Source of the DNA: JANMGV01 sp037440405
GTDB taxonomy: Bacteria > Planctomycetota > Planctomycetia > Pirellulales > Pirellulaceae
Assembly: GCA_037440405.1 (NCBI GenBank)
Contig: JBBIUE010000019.1
Span: 1-64,000 of the forward strand
Length of the DNA stretch: 64,000 nt
Reading direction: 5' to 3'
Shown: piece after piece, positions 44,843-53,869 of the stretch
Numbering within the stretch: the stretch's first letter is position 1
How the letters are laid out: every line of letters starts with the position of its first letter
Notes under the pieces: generated by a model
What the model was told of the DNA's origin: nothing
What the model saw: the letters and a program-made list of their open reading frames with translations, nothing else
Databases searched by the model: none
Translations under genes and position numbers: made by a program

Positions 44843-45050
44843 CTTTGACTCCTGGGCGAATTGGGCTGAGGATTCAGCACAACCGATGGAATCCTCCCAC
44901 ACAGAATTCCGTCGGTCTCAAAATAGCTGGCAATCGCTTTTTCCCCTGTAAGCTAGCTCTCGATCGAGTCGATCATCCCAGAACTGAGCGTTCACCCTGC
45001 ACATCCCATAGCAACGAGATGTGCTCACGATTCGCTGCCATGGAGAGGAT

Positions 45051-46277
45051 ATGCGACTCATTTCGTTCTTATCGAGCCATCGTCGATCATTGCAACGATC
45101 TATTTTGTTCGCGGGTTGGGTTATCGCCATTGCGCGCTGTACACCCATGCTCTGCGCGCAGAACTCAATGCAACTTAAGATTCAACCCAGCACTGCATCG
45201 AGCTTGGATGGAATCGACCGCACTGGCTACGTTGGTGCAGCCGAAGAAATTCGCGAAAGACAGCTCGCTGAACTGTCTGCGGAAATTGAAGCCTTGGAAC
45301 GTCAAGTAGGGCTGCTTCGAAGAGTCGTTCGCTTGGTCAGCCCGACGGTCGTCCACATTGAGGCCCAGAAAGATAGTCTCGCTTCGACAAACTTGGCTGC
45401 GTCAAAATCGGAATCAAAACGAGTCGAAGAAGCAGGCTCCGGAGTTGTTGTGCGACTGCACGGTTCGAATTACGTGATCACGAATCGTCATGTCATCCAC
45501 CCAGCCAGTGTTCAGGGCATTCGAATCCGATTCGCTGACCAAGTTGTCGTACATCCGACGCGCATTTGGTCGGACCCGGCCACTGACATTGCTGTTTTGG
45601 CAATTCAACATCCTGGGGCGATTCCCGCCAAGATCGGCGATAGTGACTCTGTCGAAGTTGGAGATTTCGTGTTGGCCGTGGGCAGTCCTTTCGGGCTTGC
45701 TCACAGTGTCAGCTACGGAATCATTTCTGCACGGGGACGAAGGAATTTAGAATTGGGTTCTCGATCCATCGAGATTCAGGATTTCTTCCAGACGGACGCT
45801 GCCATCAATCCAGGAAACAGCGGCGGACCGTTGATGAACCTTCGAGGTGAAATCGTCGCCATCAATACAGCCATCGCCAGCAACTCAGGTGGCAATGAAG
45901 GAATCGGCTTTTCCATTCCCATCAATCTCGCGATTAACGTTGCGAATCAGCTCTTGGAACGAGGCGAGCTACAGCGTGCTTACCTTGGAGTCCAAATGGA
46001 AAACAACTTTGATATAGAGAAGGCTCGCCGCCTCGGCCTGGATGCACCGCGCGGCGTTCTGGTGAAAGCTGTCAAGCCTGGATCGCCAGCAGCCGCAGCA
46101 GGAATTCAAGTGGGCGATGTCATCCTGCAATTCGACCGAGAAGTGTTGGAAGGTGATGGACACCTGGTCCAAATCGTTGGGCTGACTCCGGTCGGAAAAA
46201 CGGTGGACGTGCTCCTGATCCGAAACCGTCAGACCATGAAAACTCGTGTCCGATTGACCGAACTCCCGAGCCAGTAA
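45051..46277 (+). CDS. Exported HtrA/DegP-like serine protease with PDZ domain
   Basis: A 408-residue periplasmic-type protease. The ATG at 45051 is preceded by GGAGAGG and gives a signal peptide (LFAGWVIAIARCTPMLCAQ). A short helical segment, probably coiled coil, follows (RQLAELSAEIEALERQVG). The catalytic triad is H147 (TNRHVIH), D179 (ATDIAVL) and S257 (PGNSGGP). One PDZ domain covers about 300-408, with YLGVQMENN and SPAAAAGIQVGDVILQFD. A single PDZ makes it similar to DegS-type or short HtrA proteins. It would degrade misfolded proteins in the envelope. Confidence 0.93.
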   Translation: MRLISFLSSHRRSLQRSILFAGWVIAIARCTPMLCAQNSMQLKIQPSTASSLDGIDRTGYVGAAEEIRERQLAELSAEIEALERQVGLLRRVVRLVSPTVVHIEAQKDSLASTNLAASKSESKRVEEAGSGVVVRLHGSNYVITNRHVIHPASVQGIRIRFADQVVVHPTRIWSDPATDIAVLAIQHPGAIPAKIGDSDSVEVGDFVLAVGSPFGLAHSVSYGIISARGRRNLELGSRSIEIQDFFQTDAAINPGNSGGPLMNLRGEIVAINTAIASNSGGNEGIGFSIPINLAINVANQLLERGELQRAYLGVQMENNFDIEKARRLGLDAPRGVLVKAVKPGSPAAAAGIQVGDVILQFDREVLEGDGHLVQIVGLTPVGKTVDVLLIRNRQTMKTRVRLTELPSQ

Positions 46278-46345
46278 TCGCTTCTTTTCTGACTGACCTT
46301 CTCGGCATATCATAGAAGATGTCTCGAGTTGGAAAGGAGAAAGCA

Positions 46346-46627
46346 ATGCGAACAGCTTGGATGCGAGCAGATGAACCAAGTGAAGACGAAATTCGCGGTG
46401 AAATTTTCCGCCAATTGATGTTGAACGGACAGGGCGTTTCTATTTGTCCTACCGACGTTGCTCGTCGAATTGCCAATCCATGGCGAGAACATCTGGAGTG
46501 GATTCGCGAGGTCATCAATCAGATGGCCATTGAGGGGCTGATCGAAGTCGTTCAGAAAGACCAAGTTGTCGATGGCGAAGTCGCTCGCGGTCCCGTGCGC
46601 ATTCGTCTTCCCCTGCGTCGGAAATAA
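46346..46627 (+). CDS. DUF3253 domain protein
   Basis: A 93-residue protein matching DUF3253. I choose the ATG at 46346 because AAGGAG lies 6 bases upstream; a start at 46319 is possible. Family features are IRGEIFRQLM, the conserved SICPTDVARRI segment, WIREVINQMAIEGLIEVVQK and the end VARGPVRIRL. It looks like a winged-helix-type fold, so DNA binding is plausible, but the function is not established. It is cytoplasmic. The next gene starts 12 bases after its stop, so the two are probably co-transcribed. Confidence 0.8.
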   Translation: MRTAWMRADEPSEDEIRGEIFRQLMLNGQGVSICPTDVARRIANPWREHLEWIREVINQMAIEGLIEVVQKDQVVDGEVARGPVRIRLPLRRK

Positions 46628-46639
46628 AGCATTACCAGC

Positions 46640-48007
46640 ATGATGCGAATACCTAGGCTCACTTTGTGCATTTTTGTGGGCTTGGTTGCAGCCGACATTC
46701 TGAAACATTCACTCGTTCTCTCCTCGGGACTAATGCAGCCCTGGGGCGATGCGGTCGCGTATTGGAACCTCGGCGCGGATATTGCGAGCGGGGATGTTTT
46801 CATGCTCGATTCCGCGATCGGATACCGAACTTTAGGCTATCCCTGGTTTGTAGGAGTCTGCCAGTTGCTGGGGAGCAGTGGCGGCTTGCTGCTATTGGCG
46901 ATCATACAACACGTTGCCGCTATGGCAACCAATGGACTTGTCGCTTGGAGCGTATGGCGTATCACGAAAGACGTGCGTTGGTCAGCCGCTGGGTACGCAC
47001 TCGCGATATTCAACACCTCGCGGGCATTCTATGCAAGTTGGGTTCTTACGGAAACTCTGGCAACCATCGTGGGCTTCGGAATTTGCCTCCTCCTCTGGCA
47101 TCATTGGGGAAAAGCTACGCGGAAAAATGTAATCGAAGTCAGTTTGATGGTTGGCACCGCGATCCTTCTCCGTCCTTCGTTCTTGATCCTTCTTCCGTTG
47201 CTGTTCGCCTTTTTGTGGTTCAATCCATCGCAACGATGGAAGTCCTACCTGATCGCATTTCTAACGATCGGATGCTGTCTCGCCCCCTGCTATGCTAGAA
47301 ACTACTACCTCTTCGGCAAATGGAAGCTAGTAACGTTTCAGGGACGAGAACTCTGGACGGCAACATTCAGCCCCTATCCGGGCGCTGGAATCGAAATTCC
47401 ACAAGTTGGCGCCGGAGCGGAATTGCGGGCACGATTGCAGAACGCAACCGCCGAGATCAACCTTCGACACAATTGGGGAGTTAGCTCATTCCTGCAGCGA
47501 AGCGGAATGAGCGATGCTGACATCGATCAACTCATGTCGGACGTATCGCTGCAGGCGATTAGGCAGAATCCATTTGAAGTTGCGAAGGCGTTTCTCACAC
47601 GGACACTGACTTACTGGTATTGTTGGAACTGGCCGCCTCCCAGGGCTGAGCACACTCCGAGCGACCTCGCAAACCAGCTCGGCTATCGCGGAAACGCAAC
47701 TGCCGCACGCATCTCATCAAGGATTGCATGGACCCCAGAGAATTTCCGACGGCCTACTGTCCTCTACTCGATGCTCACCTTAGTCTGTGCGTCGCTCATG
47801 ATCCTTTTCCGTCAAGTTCGGCTGGTCGGTGCAATCGCTTTCTACTACTTGCTCGCGTCAACGGTGCTAACGGCAGCTCTGGAAATCCCGAATTACCGGT
47901 ACCGAATGCCTCTCGAACCAGTCCAAGCGCTTGTCATGGTCGCGGCTGCATTCACGCTTTGGCACCATAGAAGTTCGCTTCTTCGAATGTCGGTTCGACA
48001 GACATGA
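46640..48007 (+). CDS. Polytopic membrane protein, probable GT-C glycosyltransferase
   Basis: A 455-residue membrane protein with about ten hydrophobic segments. The early loop QPWGDAVAYWNLGADIASGD carries an aspartate followed by an aromatic motif, as in GT-C enzymes of the ArnT/PMT kind that use polyprenyl-linked sugars. GYRTLGYPWFVGVCQLLG and YASWVLTETLATIVGFGICL are also typical of this group. The final part is a soluble loop near 240-330 and then further helices. It probably modifies lipid or protein at the outer face of the membrane, but no donor or acceptor can be assigned. It follows the DUF3253 gene closely. Confidence 0.72.
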   Translation: MMRIPRLTLCIFVGLVAADILKHSLVLSSGLMQPWGDAVAYWNLGADIASGDVFMLDSAIGYRTLGYPWFVGVCQLLGSSGGLLLLAIIQHVAAMATNGLVAWSVWRITKDVRWSAAGYALAIFNTSRAFYASWVLTETLATIVGFGICLLLWHHWGKATRKNVIEVSLMVGTAILLRPSFLILLPLLFAFLWFNPSQRWKSYLIAFLTIGCCLAPCYARNYYLFGKWKLVTFQGRELWTATFSPYPGAGIEIPQVGAGAELRARLQNATAEINLRHNWGVSSFLQRSGMSDADIDQLMSDVSLQAIRQNPFEVAKAFLTRTLTYWYCWNWPPPRAEHTPSDLANQLGYRGNATAARISSRIAWTPENFRRPTVLYSMLTLVCASLMILFRQVRLVGAIAFYYLLASTVLTAALEIPNYRYRMPLEPVQALVMVAAAFTLWHHRSSLLRMSVRQT

Positions 48008-48248
48008 ACTTTACAAAGCGCATGGAAATCGACCACGAATCTCGAAGGTTAACCAAGCCGGAGTGGCATCGTGGATCGCAGATGGACAACTTCGATTTGC
48101 GGACGCTTGTTCCAACGCAGACGTGCAGTTGTTCGTTCTGGACCGAAATGATGAACAAAGGTTTGTTGAGGTCCAGCAGTGTGCGAGCGCACAACGGCTC
48201 GTTCACGCGATGACGTGCGGCAAATCAAAAATGCTTTGCGCGAGACGC

Positions 48249-48704
48249 TCAGATATAGAACATGGATTCAGGTGAAACGCGAAGCCGATCTACTAGAGCT
48301 TGCAGCGTAAGATCTCCCAAATGATCTTCGACCCATTGATTGACAGCACACCAAACTGCTTGCACGGCAGTGTTCTCCTCAGTCGAGTTTGTTTCCAACG
48401 ACGATTCGGACTTTCCGCCGACTGCTTGAACGATATCCGCAACGGTAATTGCCGATGGTTCGCTCCTCAAGCGATAGCCGCCAGCCGATCCTCGCGTACT
48501 CACGACGAGTCCAGCACTGCGCAGTCCTTGAAATATCTGCGTTAAAAATGGAAGTGGAATGCCGTGGCGATCCGCAATTTGTCGCAACGAAACGGCATCG
48601 CCATCCGCAGATTGAGATGCTAAGTCAACCATCGCCACAACCGCATAGTGCGTTTTGGCGGAAACCTGAAAGATCGGACTCAAGCTATTCGATGATCGGA
48701 TCAT
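48249..48704 (-). CDS. Rrf2 family transcriptional regulator
   Basis: A 151-residue winged-helix regulator of the Rrf2 family. The DNA-binding part contains VSAKTHYAVVAMVDLA, VSLRQIADRHGIPLPFLTQIF and GLVVSTRGSAGGYRL, all well kept. The three cysteines that hold the Fe-S cluster in IscR and NsrR are missing; only one Cys is present (VWCAV). This resembles CymR, the cysteine-metabolism repressor of Gram-positive bacteria. It lies 11 bases downstream of cysH on the same strand, so it is probably its regulator and responds to sulfur status. The signal it senses is inferred, not visible. Confidence 0.88.
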   Translation of the reverse strand: MIRSSNSLSPIFQVSAKTHYAVVAMVDLASQSADGDAVSLRQIADRHGIPLPFLTQIFQGLRSAGLVVSTRGSAGGYRLRSEPSAITVADIVQAVGGKSESSLETNSTEENTAVQAVWCAVNQWVEDHLGDLTLQALVDRLRVSPESMFYI

Positions 48705-48715
48705 GAACCGCTAAC

Positions 48716-49576
48716 TCAATCTTTTGTATGCAGTCCACATTCGGTCTTTGCGAAACCGCTCCAGCGTCCAGCGCGTTCGTCCTCGCCAGCGAGAATGGAA
48801 CGAGTACACGGCCAGCAGCCGATGCTTGGATACCCTTGATCATGCAAGGGGTTGTAAGGAATGTTGTCGCGCACAATCATCGTCCACACATCCTTTTTGC
48901 TCCAGTTTGCGAGCGGGTTGATTTTGACCAAGTGGAACTTAGAGTCCCAGCCGACAATCTCCGCCCGCTGACGATCGGGGCTCTGATCTCGGCGTATGGC
49001 TGACGTCCAGGCATGCATCCCACGAGCAGCTTTACGAAGAACGGCAATCTTTCGTTCCGCACAACAGCGATTCGGATCCGTTTTGTAAACCGGTCCACCG
49101 TTCCGCCGTTCGTATTCTTCAACCGACCATTCCGACCTCAGAAGCTCGACTTCGATGCCGTAACGCTCTCGCACGCGCTCGCGCAGCTCAAGCGTTTCGC
49201 GGAATTGATAGCCAGTGTCGATATTTACAATTCGGGTCGTCGGTGCAATTTCGGCCAACATGTGGATCAATGTCATCCCTTCTGGCCCGAAAGCAGTTGC
49301 CATCGTCAACTTGCTTCCGAATCGCTGCCACGCCCAACGTAGTATGTCGATGGGCTGTGCTTCTTCGAACAACTGGTTATGAAACTGAAGTTCCTCCAAC
49401 AAGTCATTGTCCGGAATGAGCGGAGGGTCGGCGACGTAGGCCCCTTCTTGCGGACGGACGATGGCGTTGTCATTGAACGGTTCGCTCGCTGCACTCGCCA
49501 GCTCATCGGGATAGATCACCCTCAGTGAGACTGGACTGCGTTCAGGTCTCGAATGCGACTCGAATTCTGGTTGCAT
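48716..49576 (-). CDS. cysH: Assimilatory phosphoadenylyl/adenylyl-sulfate reductase
   Basis: A 286-residue reductase that converts activated sulfate (APS or PAPS) to sulfite with thioredoxin as donor. The nucleotide-binding part has TAFGPEGMTLIHMLAE and NIDTGYQFRET. Two cysteine pairs, C171-C172 (NRCCAERK) and C254/C257 (GCWPCTR), mark a [4Fe-4S] cluster, which points to APS rather than PAPS as substrate. The catalytic cysteine is C280 in KTECGLH near the C-terminus. The start at 49576 is preferred; an ATG at 49633 would run into a repeat element and add 19 atypical residues. The N-terminus (about 60 residues) is longer than usual. No cysN/cysD is adjacent. Confidence 0.92.
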   Translation of the reverse strand: MQPEFESHSRPERSPVSLRVIYPDELASAASEPFNDNAIVRPQEGAYVADPPLIPDNDLLEELQFHNQLFEEAQPIDILRWAWQRFGSKLTMATAFGPEGMTLIHMLAEIAPTTRIVNIDTGYQFRETLELRERVRERYGIEVELLRSEWSVEEYERRNGGPVYKTDPNRCCAERKIAVLRKAARGMHAWTSAIRRDQSPDRQRAEIVGWDSKFHLVKINPLANWSKKDVWTMIVRDNIPYNPLHDQGYPSIGCWPCTRSILAGEDERAGRWSGFAKTECGLHTKD

Positions 49577-50364
49577 GATGATCCGTCCCGATCTTAGGAC
49601 GATGAAAGTTCCTGGGATAGACTCGAGCGACAAAAGTCACTTTACCTTTGGCAAGGGCTCGGAGCCGTCACGCTTGGCATGAGTAAAAGCATGGAATCGT
49701 ACTTTGCTTACGCTGCGGGTTACTTTTGTCGCCTGTCTCGGAATAGCAATACAGTCTAAATTAGCTTACTAAATTGACCAAGTTAGTCAAGTATCGTCCG
49801 AAGCGCCTGTAAGAATTCAGTGAAAACTGCGAAAAGAAATTCGCCAAACCAAGAAAGTGCAGTCACTTCGACTCAATACGCATCCCGTTTCGAATGAATT
49901 TTCAGCCGATCTTATTGCACTCGGGCATCAATTGATTCTTGAATAACTACCTTCGCGAAGTTCAGGATTCAGATGCTTTCGCCTCTCAAAAGTCGGGGCC
50001 AAACACGGGAGATACCAACGATCGACAAGGTGCATCGCTTTGAACCAGGGCAACCGTAGGGCCTTTTAACAAGAAACGCTTGTTTCGATTTTCCGGGAGA
50101 ACATTTCAAAGTCCTCAGAAGTCAACAGTAGCGGCCGATTTTCCAGCGTCAAAAACCTAATGGCTCCAACTTTGAACGGGGCATCGCTATGGATTGATTT
50201 CTTCGAGTCGGCGCCGCGGATTTAGGGCGTGAGAACGACGCTTTTAGGGCAGAAACGTGGATAAGAACTTGGTACCGTCGGCAAGCGGTCAATTTGACCT
50301 GTAATAATTTGCAGGGTCACGTAGAATGTCGGCAAGAACTTAGTAATGAAGGAGGATCGACCAC
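49577..50364. other. Intergenic region with a repeat element
   Basis: About 790 bases between the divergent cysH and the lysine-rich gene. No gene is supported. The second copy of the 120-bp element lies at 49620-49739, only about 45 bases upstream of the chosen cysH start, so it overlaps the likely promoter of cysH. The remaining 600 bases show nothing I can name. No sulfur riboswitch is recognisable. Confidence 0.55.
49620..49739. repeat. 120-bp MITE/REPIN-like element, copy 2
   Basis: Same length as the element at 2433-2552 and in the same orientation; 98 of 120 positions match without gaps. The ends are less perfect: GCGACAAAAGT at the left is matched exactly by ACTTTTGTCGC at the right, but the outer bases have diverged. 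It lies in the promoter region of cysH. Confidence 0.8.
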
Positions 50365-50667
50365 ATGCCAGCCTCAAAATCACAAGACGAAAACGAACCC
50401 GTTAAGAAGAAGCGAGTTACCAAGGCGAAAGCCAAAGCGGAAGACGCAGGTGAAGGAGAGGGTGCACCCAAAAAGCGTGCGACTCGAACCAAGAAGCAGG
50501 CTGCAGAGCCGCGATTTAAGCTTTACTGGGGGATTTTCAATCAGAACGTCAAGCGGGTCGCCGTATTCGAGTACGAAAAGAAAAAAGAGGCTGAAAAGCA
50601 ACTCAAGGAACTCTCAAAAGGGGGTACCGAACATTTTTTGCAGAAGATTAAAGAACCAGTCGAATAG
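50365..50667 (+). CDS. Small lysine-rich protein, possibly nucleic-acid binding
   Basis: A 100-residue protein with AAGGAGG 11 bases before the ATG. The first 48 residues are a basic, low-complexity tail of Lys, Ala, Arg and Glu (KKKRVTKAKAKAEDAG and KKRATRTKKQA), like the tails of histone-H1-like bacterial proteins. The last 50 residues form a compact domain (FKLYWGIFNQNVKRVAVFEYEKKKE then AEKQLKELSKGG, in parts). It reads like a strand-strand-helix fold. I do not recognise the family. DNA or RNA binding is plausible from charge alone. Confidence 0.72.
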   Translation: MPASKSQDENEPVKKKRVTKAKAKAEDAGEGEGAPKKRATRTKKQAAEPRFKLYWGIFNQNVKRVAVFEYEKKKEAEKQLKELSKGGTEHFLQKIKEPVE

Positions 50668-50806
50668 TCTTCGGGCTTTGGCGACTGCCTGATCAATGGG
50701 TCTGCTCTGCATCATGGACTCCGTTCTTTTGGTCGACGCAGTCGACGATCGACGAAAGCGAGCGTAAGAGGAAGAGGCAGCAACCGTTGTGTGTTGTCGA
50801 CGGGTG

Positions 50807-50907
50807 ATTGATCGACAGCGAAAGTTTGCTTCGACTATTCGCGATTGTCTAAAGTTGGCCTGACCTATTCGTTGGGTTGATCACCGATAGCGAAAGCTTG
50901 CTTCGAC
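50807..50907. repeat. Partial direct duplication of the rnhA 3' end
   Basis: The last codons of rnhA (read at 50876-50907, containing GCGAAAGCTTGCTTCGAC) are repeated at 50807-50835 as GCGAAAGTTTGCTTCGAC with one change in that core. The unit also shares a GATC start with a small gap. It looks like a remnant of a small duplication downstream of the gene. Confidence 0.55.
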
Positions 50908-51351
50908 GGCCATTTCGTCGCAGCGTTCGTTTTCCGGATGACCTGCATGACCGGGCACATAGTGGAATCGGATATCGTGCTTGCTCATCAGATCGTCGAG
51001 GGCTTTCCACAAATCGACGTTTTTGACTTCTTCCGATTTGCCGTTGGATTTACGACGCCAGCCGTTTTTTTTCCAGCCGGCCATCCATGATTCCATTCCC
51101 TGCAGTACGTATTTGCTGTCGGAGTAAAGTTCGACGCGACACGATCGAGTCAGAGCCCGCAAACCTTCGATCACTGCAGTTAATTCCATGCGATTATTTG
51201 TCGAGTTCGCTTCTCCACCGGATGCTTCCCGTTCCGTTCGAGTTGGTCCATCCCGAAGGATGTAAGCCCACCCTCCCGGACCAGGATTGCCACTGCATGC
51301 TCCGTCGGTGTACAACTCAACAGTTCGAAGGGATTTCGTTTCGCGACTCAT
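50881..51351 (-). CDS. rnhA: Ribonuclease HI
   Basis: A 156-residue RNase HI, the usual length. It cuts the RNA strand of RNA-DNA hybrids. The four acidic residues are D16 (YTDGACSGNPGPGG), E56 (NRMELTAV), D78 (LYSDSKYVLQG) and D145 (NERCDEMA), with the catalytic-loop His in GHAGHPENE. All are intact, so it is probably active. Its ATG follows directly on the TAA of the kinase gene, without a gap, so the two are coupled. Confidence 0.96.
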   Translation of the reverse strand: MSRETKSLRTVELYTDGACSGNPGPGGWAYILRDGPTRTEREASGGEANSTNNRMELTAVIEGLRALTRSCRVELYSDSKYVLQGMESWMAGWKKNGWRRKSNGKSEEVKNVDLWKALDDLMSKHDIRFHYVPGHAGHPENERCDEMAVEASFRYR

Positions 51352-53199
51352 TTAATCTGATTCAGTGGGTTCGAAGTTGACCGGTCGATTGGGAGCGGCA
51401 CTCAGTTGTTCTCCAAAGTGAGAGGGGACGATGACACGGAATGTACTTCCTTTGCCGAGTTCGCTGCACAATTGAATGTCGCCGCCGAGCAGCTTACAAA
51501 GTTCTCGAACAATGGACAGTCCCAACCCGGTGCCAGAATACTCGCGAGTCATGGCATCGCTGCTTGAAGTCGTTGAGCTTTGCCGGAACTTCTGAAAAAT
51601 GATTTCGAAGTCATCTTCGGGGATTCCAACTCCGGTGTCGGCAACGGATAGGAACAACCGATTCTCGGTGACTTCCAAACGAACGGTCACCAGACCACCT
51701 TCCGGCGTGAATTTAATTGCGTTCGACAATAAGTTGGTGAGAATCTGTTGGAGTTTTGTTTGATCCTGGTAGACAAACGTGGACTCCCCGGCATCCTCGA
51801 TTTGAATCTCGATGTTCTTGTCGTCCGCTTGCTTTCGAATCATCTCGCACTGCGAATGCACGATTGGCCGCAATTCAAAATGGGTCGGATGGACCTCCAT
51901 CTTCCCAGCTTCCATTTTCGCGAGGTCAAGGACGTCAGTGATCAGTGCTAATAGATGGCGACCACTGGTCTGAATGTTTTCCGCGTACCGCCGTAGCTTA
52001 TCGCTGAGTTGGCCACTTGCAAGGAGCATATCGCTGAAGCCCAGGATGCTGTTAAGAGGTGTACGAAGTTCGTGAGTGATGTTTGCCAAGAAGTCGCTTT
52101 TTAACTTGTTCGCCTCGAAGAGTTGCAGGTTCGCTTGAGCGAGTTGATCGATGCGATCATCTAATTGTCGATTGAGTCCTTGAAGCTGGGATTGCGATTC
52201 GATAATACGTCGCAACATGCCATTGTAAGCTTGCGATAACGCGTGGAATTCGTCCTCCGTGTTGATTGCTGCGCGTCGTTCCCAGTTCCCAGCGGAGATA
52301 GCATCGGATACCTCCCGTAGGTGTGAAAGTGGCTTGATCACCAGTCGTTTCAAGATGCGGTGAACAATGAAGGAAGTCACTGCCAGAACGATTAAGCCGA
52401 CGGTAATCAGAATCGACAGGCTCCAGATCGTCCAAACGCGTGTGTTCTCGTAGGGCATCTTTACGCGAATCACTCGAAAGGGAGATGCGTCCTCGGCAAG
52501 GTCCGAGATCGCATTCGACTCGGCATCGGCTGCCGCTGGATACTTTCTTCCATGGCAAGTAATGCAGCGATCTCGAAATCGAACGGGGTGATAGTAGTAA
52601 TAGTACCCATCCACTGGCCCGACTTCTCGAAAGACAACGTCCTCGCGATTGGGAGAGGGTATCTCGTAAGCCAGTTTGTCGCGATTACCCTTGTCGTTTT
52701 TCGTTGCCAACTCATCTGCGAATGCGTCGTTGGACCTTTCGGTTTTGGTTCGTTCGAGCCACTGCTGATACTTCACTTCGAGCTTCTCGAGCAAGTCACG
52801 TTCACCCGGAGTTGATGGAGGCTTCCCTCCCAAATCCTCGTACTCTCGGTCTGTGTCAAGTCGAAGCAAATCAAAGCTGAAAGATGTCGAGAGCAGATCA
52901 TTCCTCAACTGAATCAAAATCTCTCGTCGTTCTTGGTCGACTGGAGGAACCTCGGCGCGCTCCGTTCGCCTTTCCATGCCGACGTTACCAAGATGTTCCC
53001 AAGCAACGACGGAAGTTGCAAAGTCTCGCGCCGCTTGTCGGGTCGTTTCCATGACCAGCCGCCGCGCGAGGAACTGAATAAAAAACGATGCTACGAATAA
53101 GGAAATAAGTAACGTCCCACCGATCAGTGTGAGAGATTTCGCTTCCAAACTCCATCCACGAAGGAGCCAACTCAACGGACCTCTCACCACCACAACCAT
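51352..53199 (-). CDS. Histidine kinase with a CxxCH heme-type sensor domain
   Basis: A 615-residue membrane kinase. The start at 53199 gives MVVVVRGPLSWLL, with AAGG just before it; upstream codons in the frame do not look coding. Helix 1 is near 25-43. The outer sensor part (about 45-255) is of the DUF3365/Tll0287 type and contains a c-type heme motif, C-I-T-C-H at 212-216, preceded by GYYYYYHPVRFRDR. Helix 2 is near 257-280, then HAMP (KPLSHLREVSDAISAGNW), a coiled coil, HisKA with H376 (ANITHELRTPLNSIL), and a full ATPase domain (NLLSNAIKFTPEGG, DTGVGIPEDD, GTGLGLSIVRELC). It probably senses redox or gas through covalent heme. No response regulator is adjacent. Confidence 0.87.
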   Translation of the reverse strand: MVVVVRGPLSWLLRGWSLEAKSLTLIGGTLLISLFVASFFIQFLARRLVMETTRQAARDFATSVVAWEHLGNVGMERRTERAEVPPVDQERREILIQLRNDLLSTSFSFDLLRLDTDREYEDLGGKPPSTPGERDLLEKLEVKYQQWLERTKTERSNDAFADELATKNDKGNRDKLAYEIPSPNREDVVFREVGPVDGYYYYYHPVRFRDRCITCHGRKYPAAADAESNAISDLAEDASPFRVIRVKMPYENTRVWTIWSLSILITVGLIVLAVTSFIVHRILKRLVIKPLSHLREVSDAISAGNWERRAAINTEDEFHALSQAYNGMLRRIIESQSQLQGLNRQLDDRIDQLAQANLQLFEANKLKSDFLANITHELRTPLNSILGFSDMLLASGQLSDKLRRYAENIQTSGRHLLALITDVLDLAKMEAGKMEVHPTHFELRPIVHSQCEMIRKQADDKNIEIQIEDAGESTFVYQDQTKLQQILTNLLSNAIKFTPEGGLVTVRLEVTENRLFLSVADTGVGIPEDDFEIIFQKFRQSSTTSSSDAMTREYSGTGLGLSIVRELCKLLGGDIQLCSELGKGSTFRVIVPSHFGEQLSAAPNRPVNFEPTESD

Positions 53200-53869
53200 C
53201 CTTGCTGAATATGAAACGGTTCGCGTCCCGGTCCAAAAATGGGGTGAGCAATCAACGGAAATCGAGCTGAGACTCGAGTGGGTGCTAAGTACAATCCGTT
53301 CATAAACCACCGCGTGAGCGAAGAATTCGTGCGTCGTTTGCCACCTAAAATTCGGGGGGGAATTGGTTCTCTTGCCGCTCTCCCAACAAACTCTCGCGGC
53401 GCTCGCGGTCCCCCGAACAAAGGGGCCTGGTGCCACTCGTTGCCCGCAAATCGAGTTGCTGGTGGACCGCAACGATTCGCGGACGCAGATTCAATGTTTA
53501 CCTTAAATTCAAGGATCGATGAAATGCTGGAAGCGGATGATGGCATCGGCAATCTTCCAAAGAGAACCGGAACAAACCGAAATTCATGAAAAATGCGACT
53601 GATCACCCTATTCTCCGCAGGCAGATAACTTTGCCGGCGAAATCCCAGGGCAAGCGTTAGGCGGACTGCAAAGCCAGCCGATCTTTCAAGTAATGTATCG
53701 AGTTTCTGCGCAAAACCGAGTCCAGGTTTAGGGCACAAACGACCAAGTTCGGCATTTTCGGGCTGGAAAAACGAACTTGCTTGCAGGTCGCAACAGTCCC
53801 ATTTACTATGGGAACAAGTCCAAGTTCGCTTTTCTGATTCCGTTGTTAGTACTCAGGGGAGATCGGTCC
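53200..53869. other. Divergent intergenic region
   Basis: About 670 bases between the heme-sensor kinase and the SHD1 gene. No gene is supported; open frames here lack any recognisable feature. A G-run is present near 53350. It should hold both promoters. AGGGGAG lies 8 bases before the next start. Confidence 0.5.

Noticed and set aside
49740..50364. SAM or other sulfur riboswitch upstream of cysH
   Set aside because: No conserved riboswitch core is recognisable in the spacer on the cysH strand.
53278..53589. 103-residue open frame before the SHD1 gene
   Set aside because: It runs through a G-run and a low-complexity stretch and has no ribosome site or recognisable motif.
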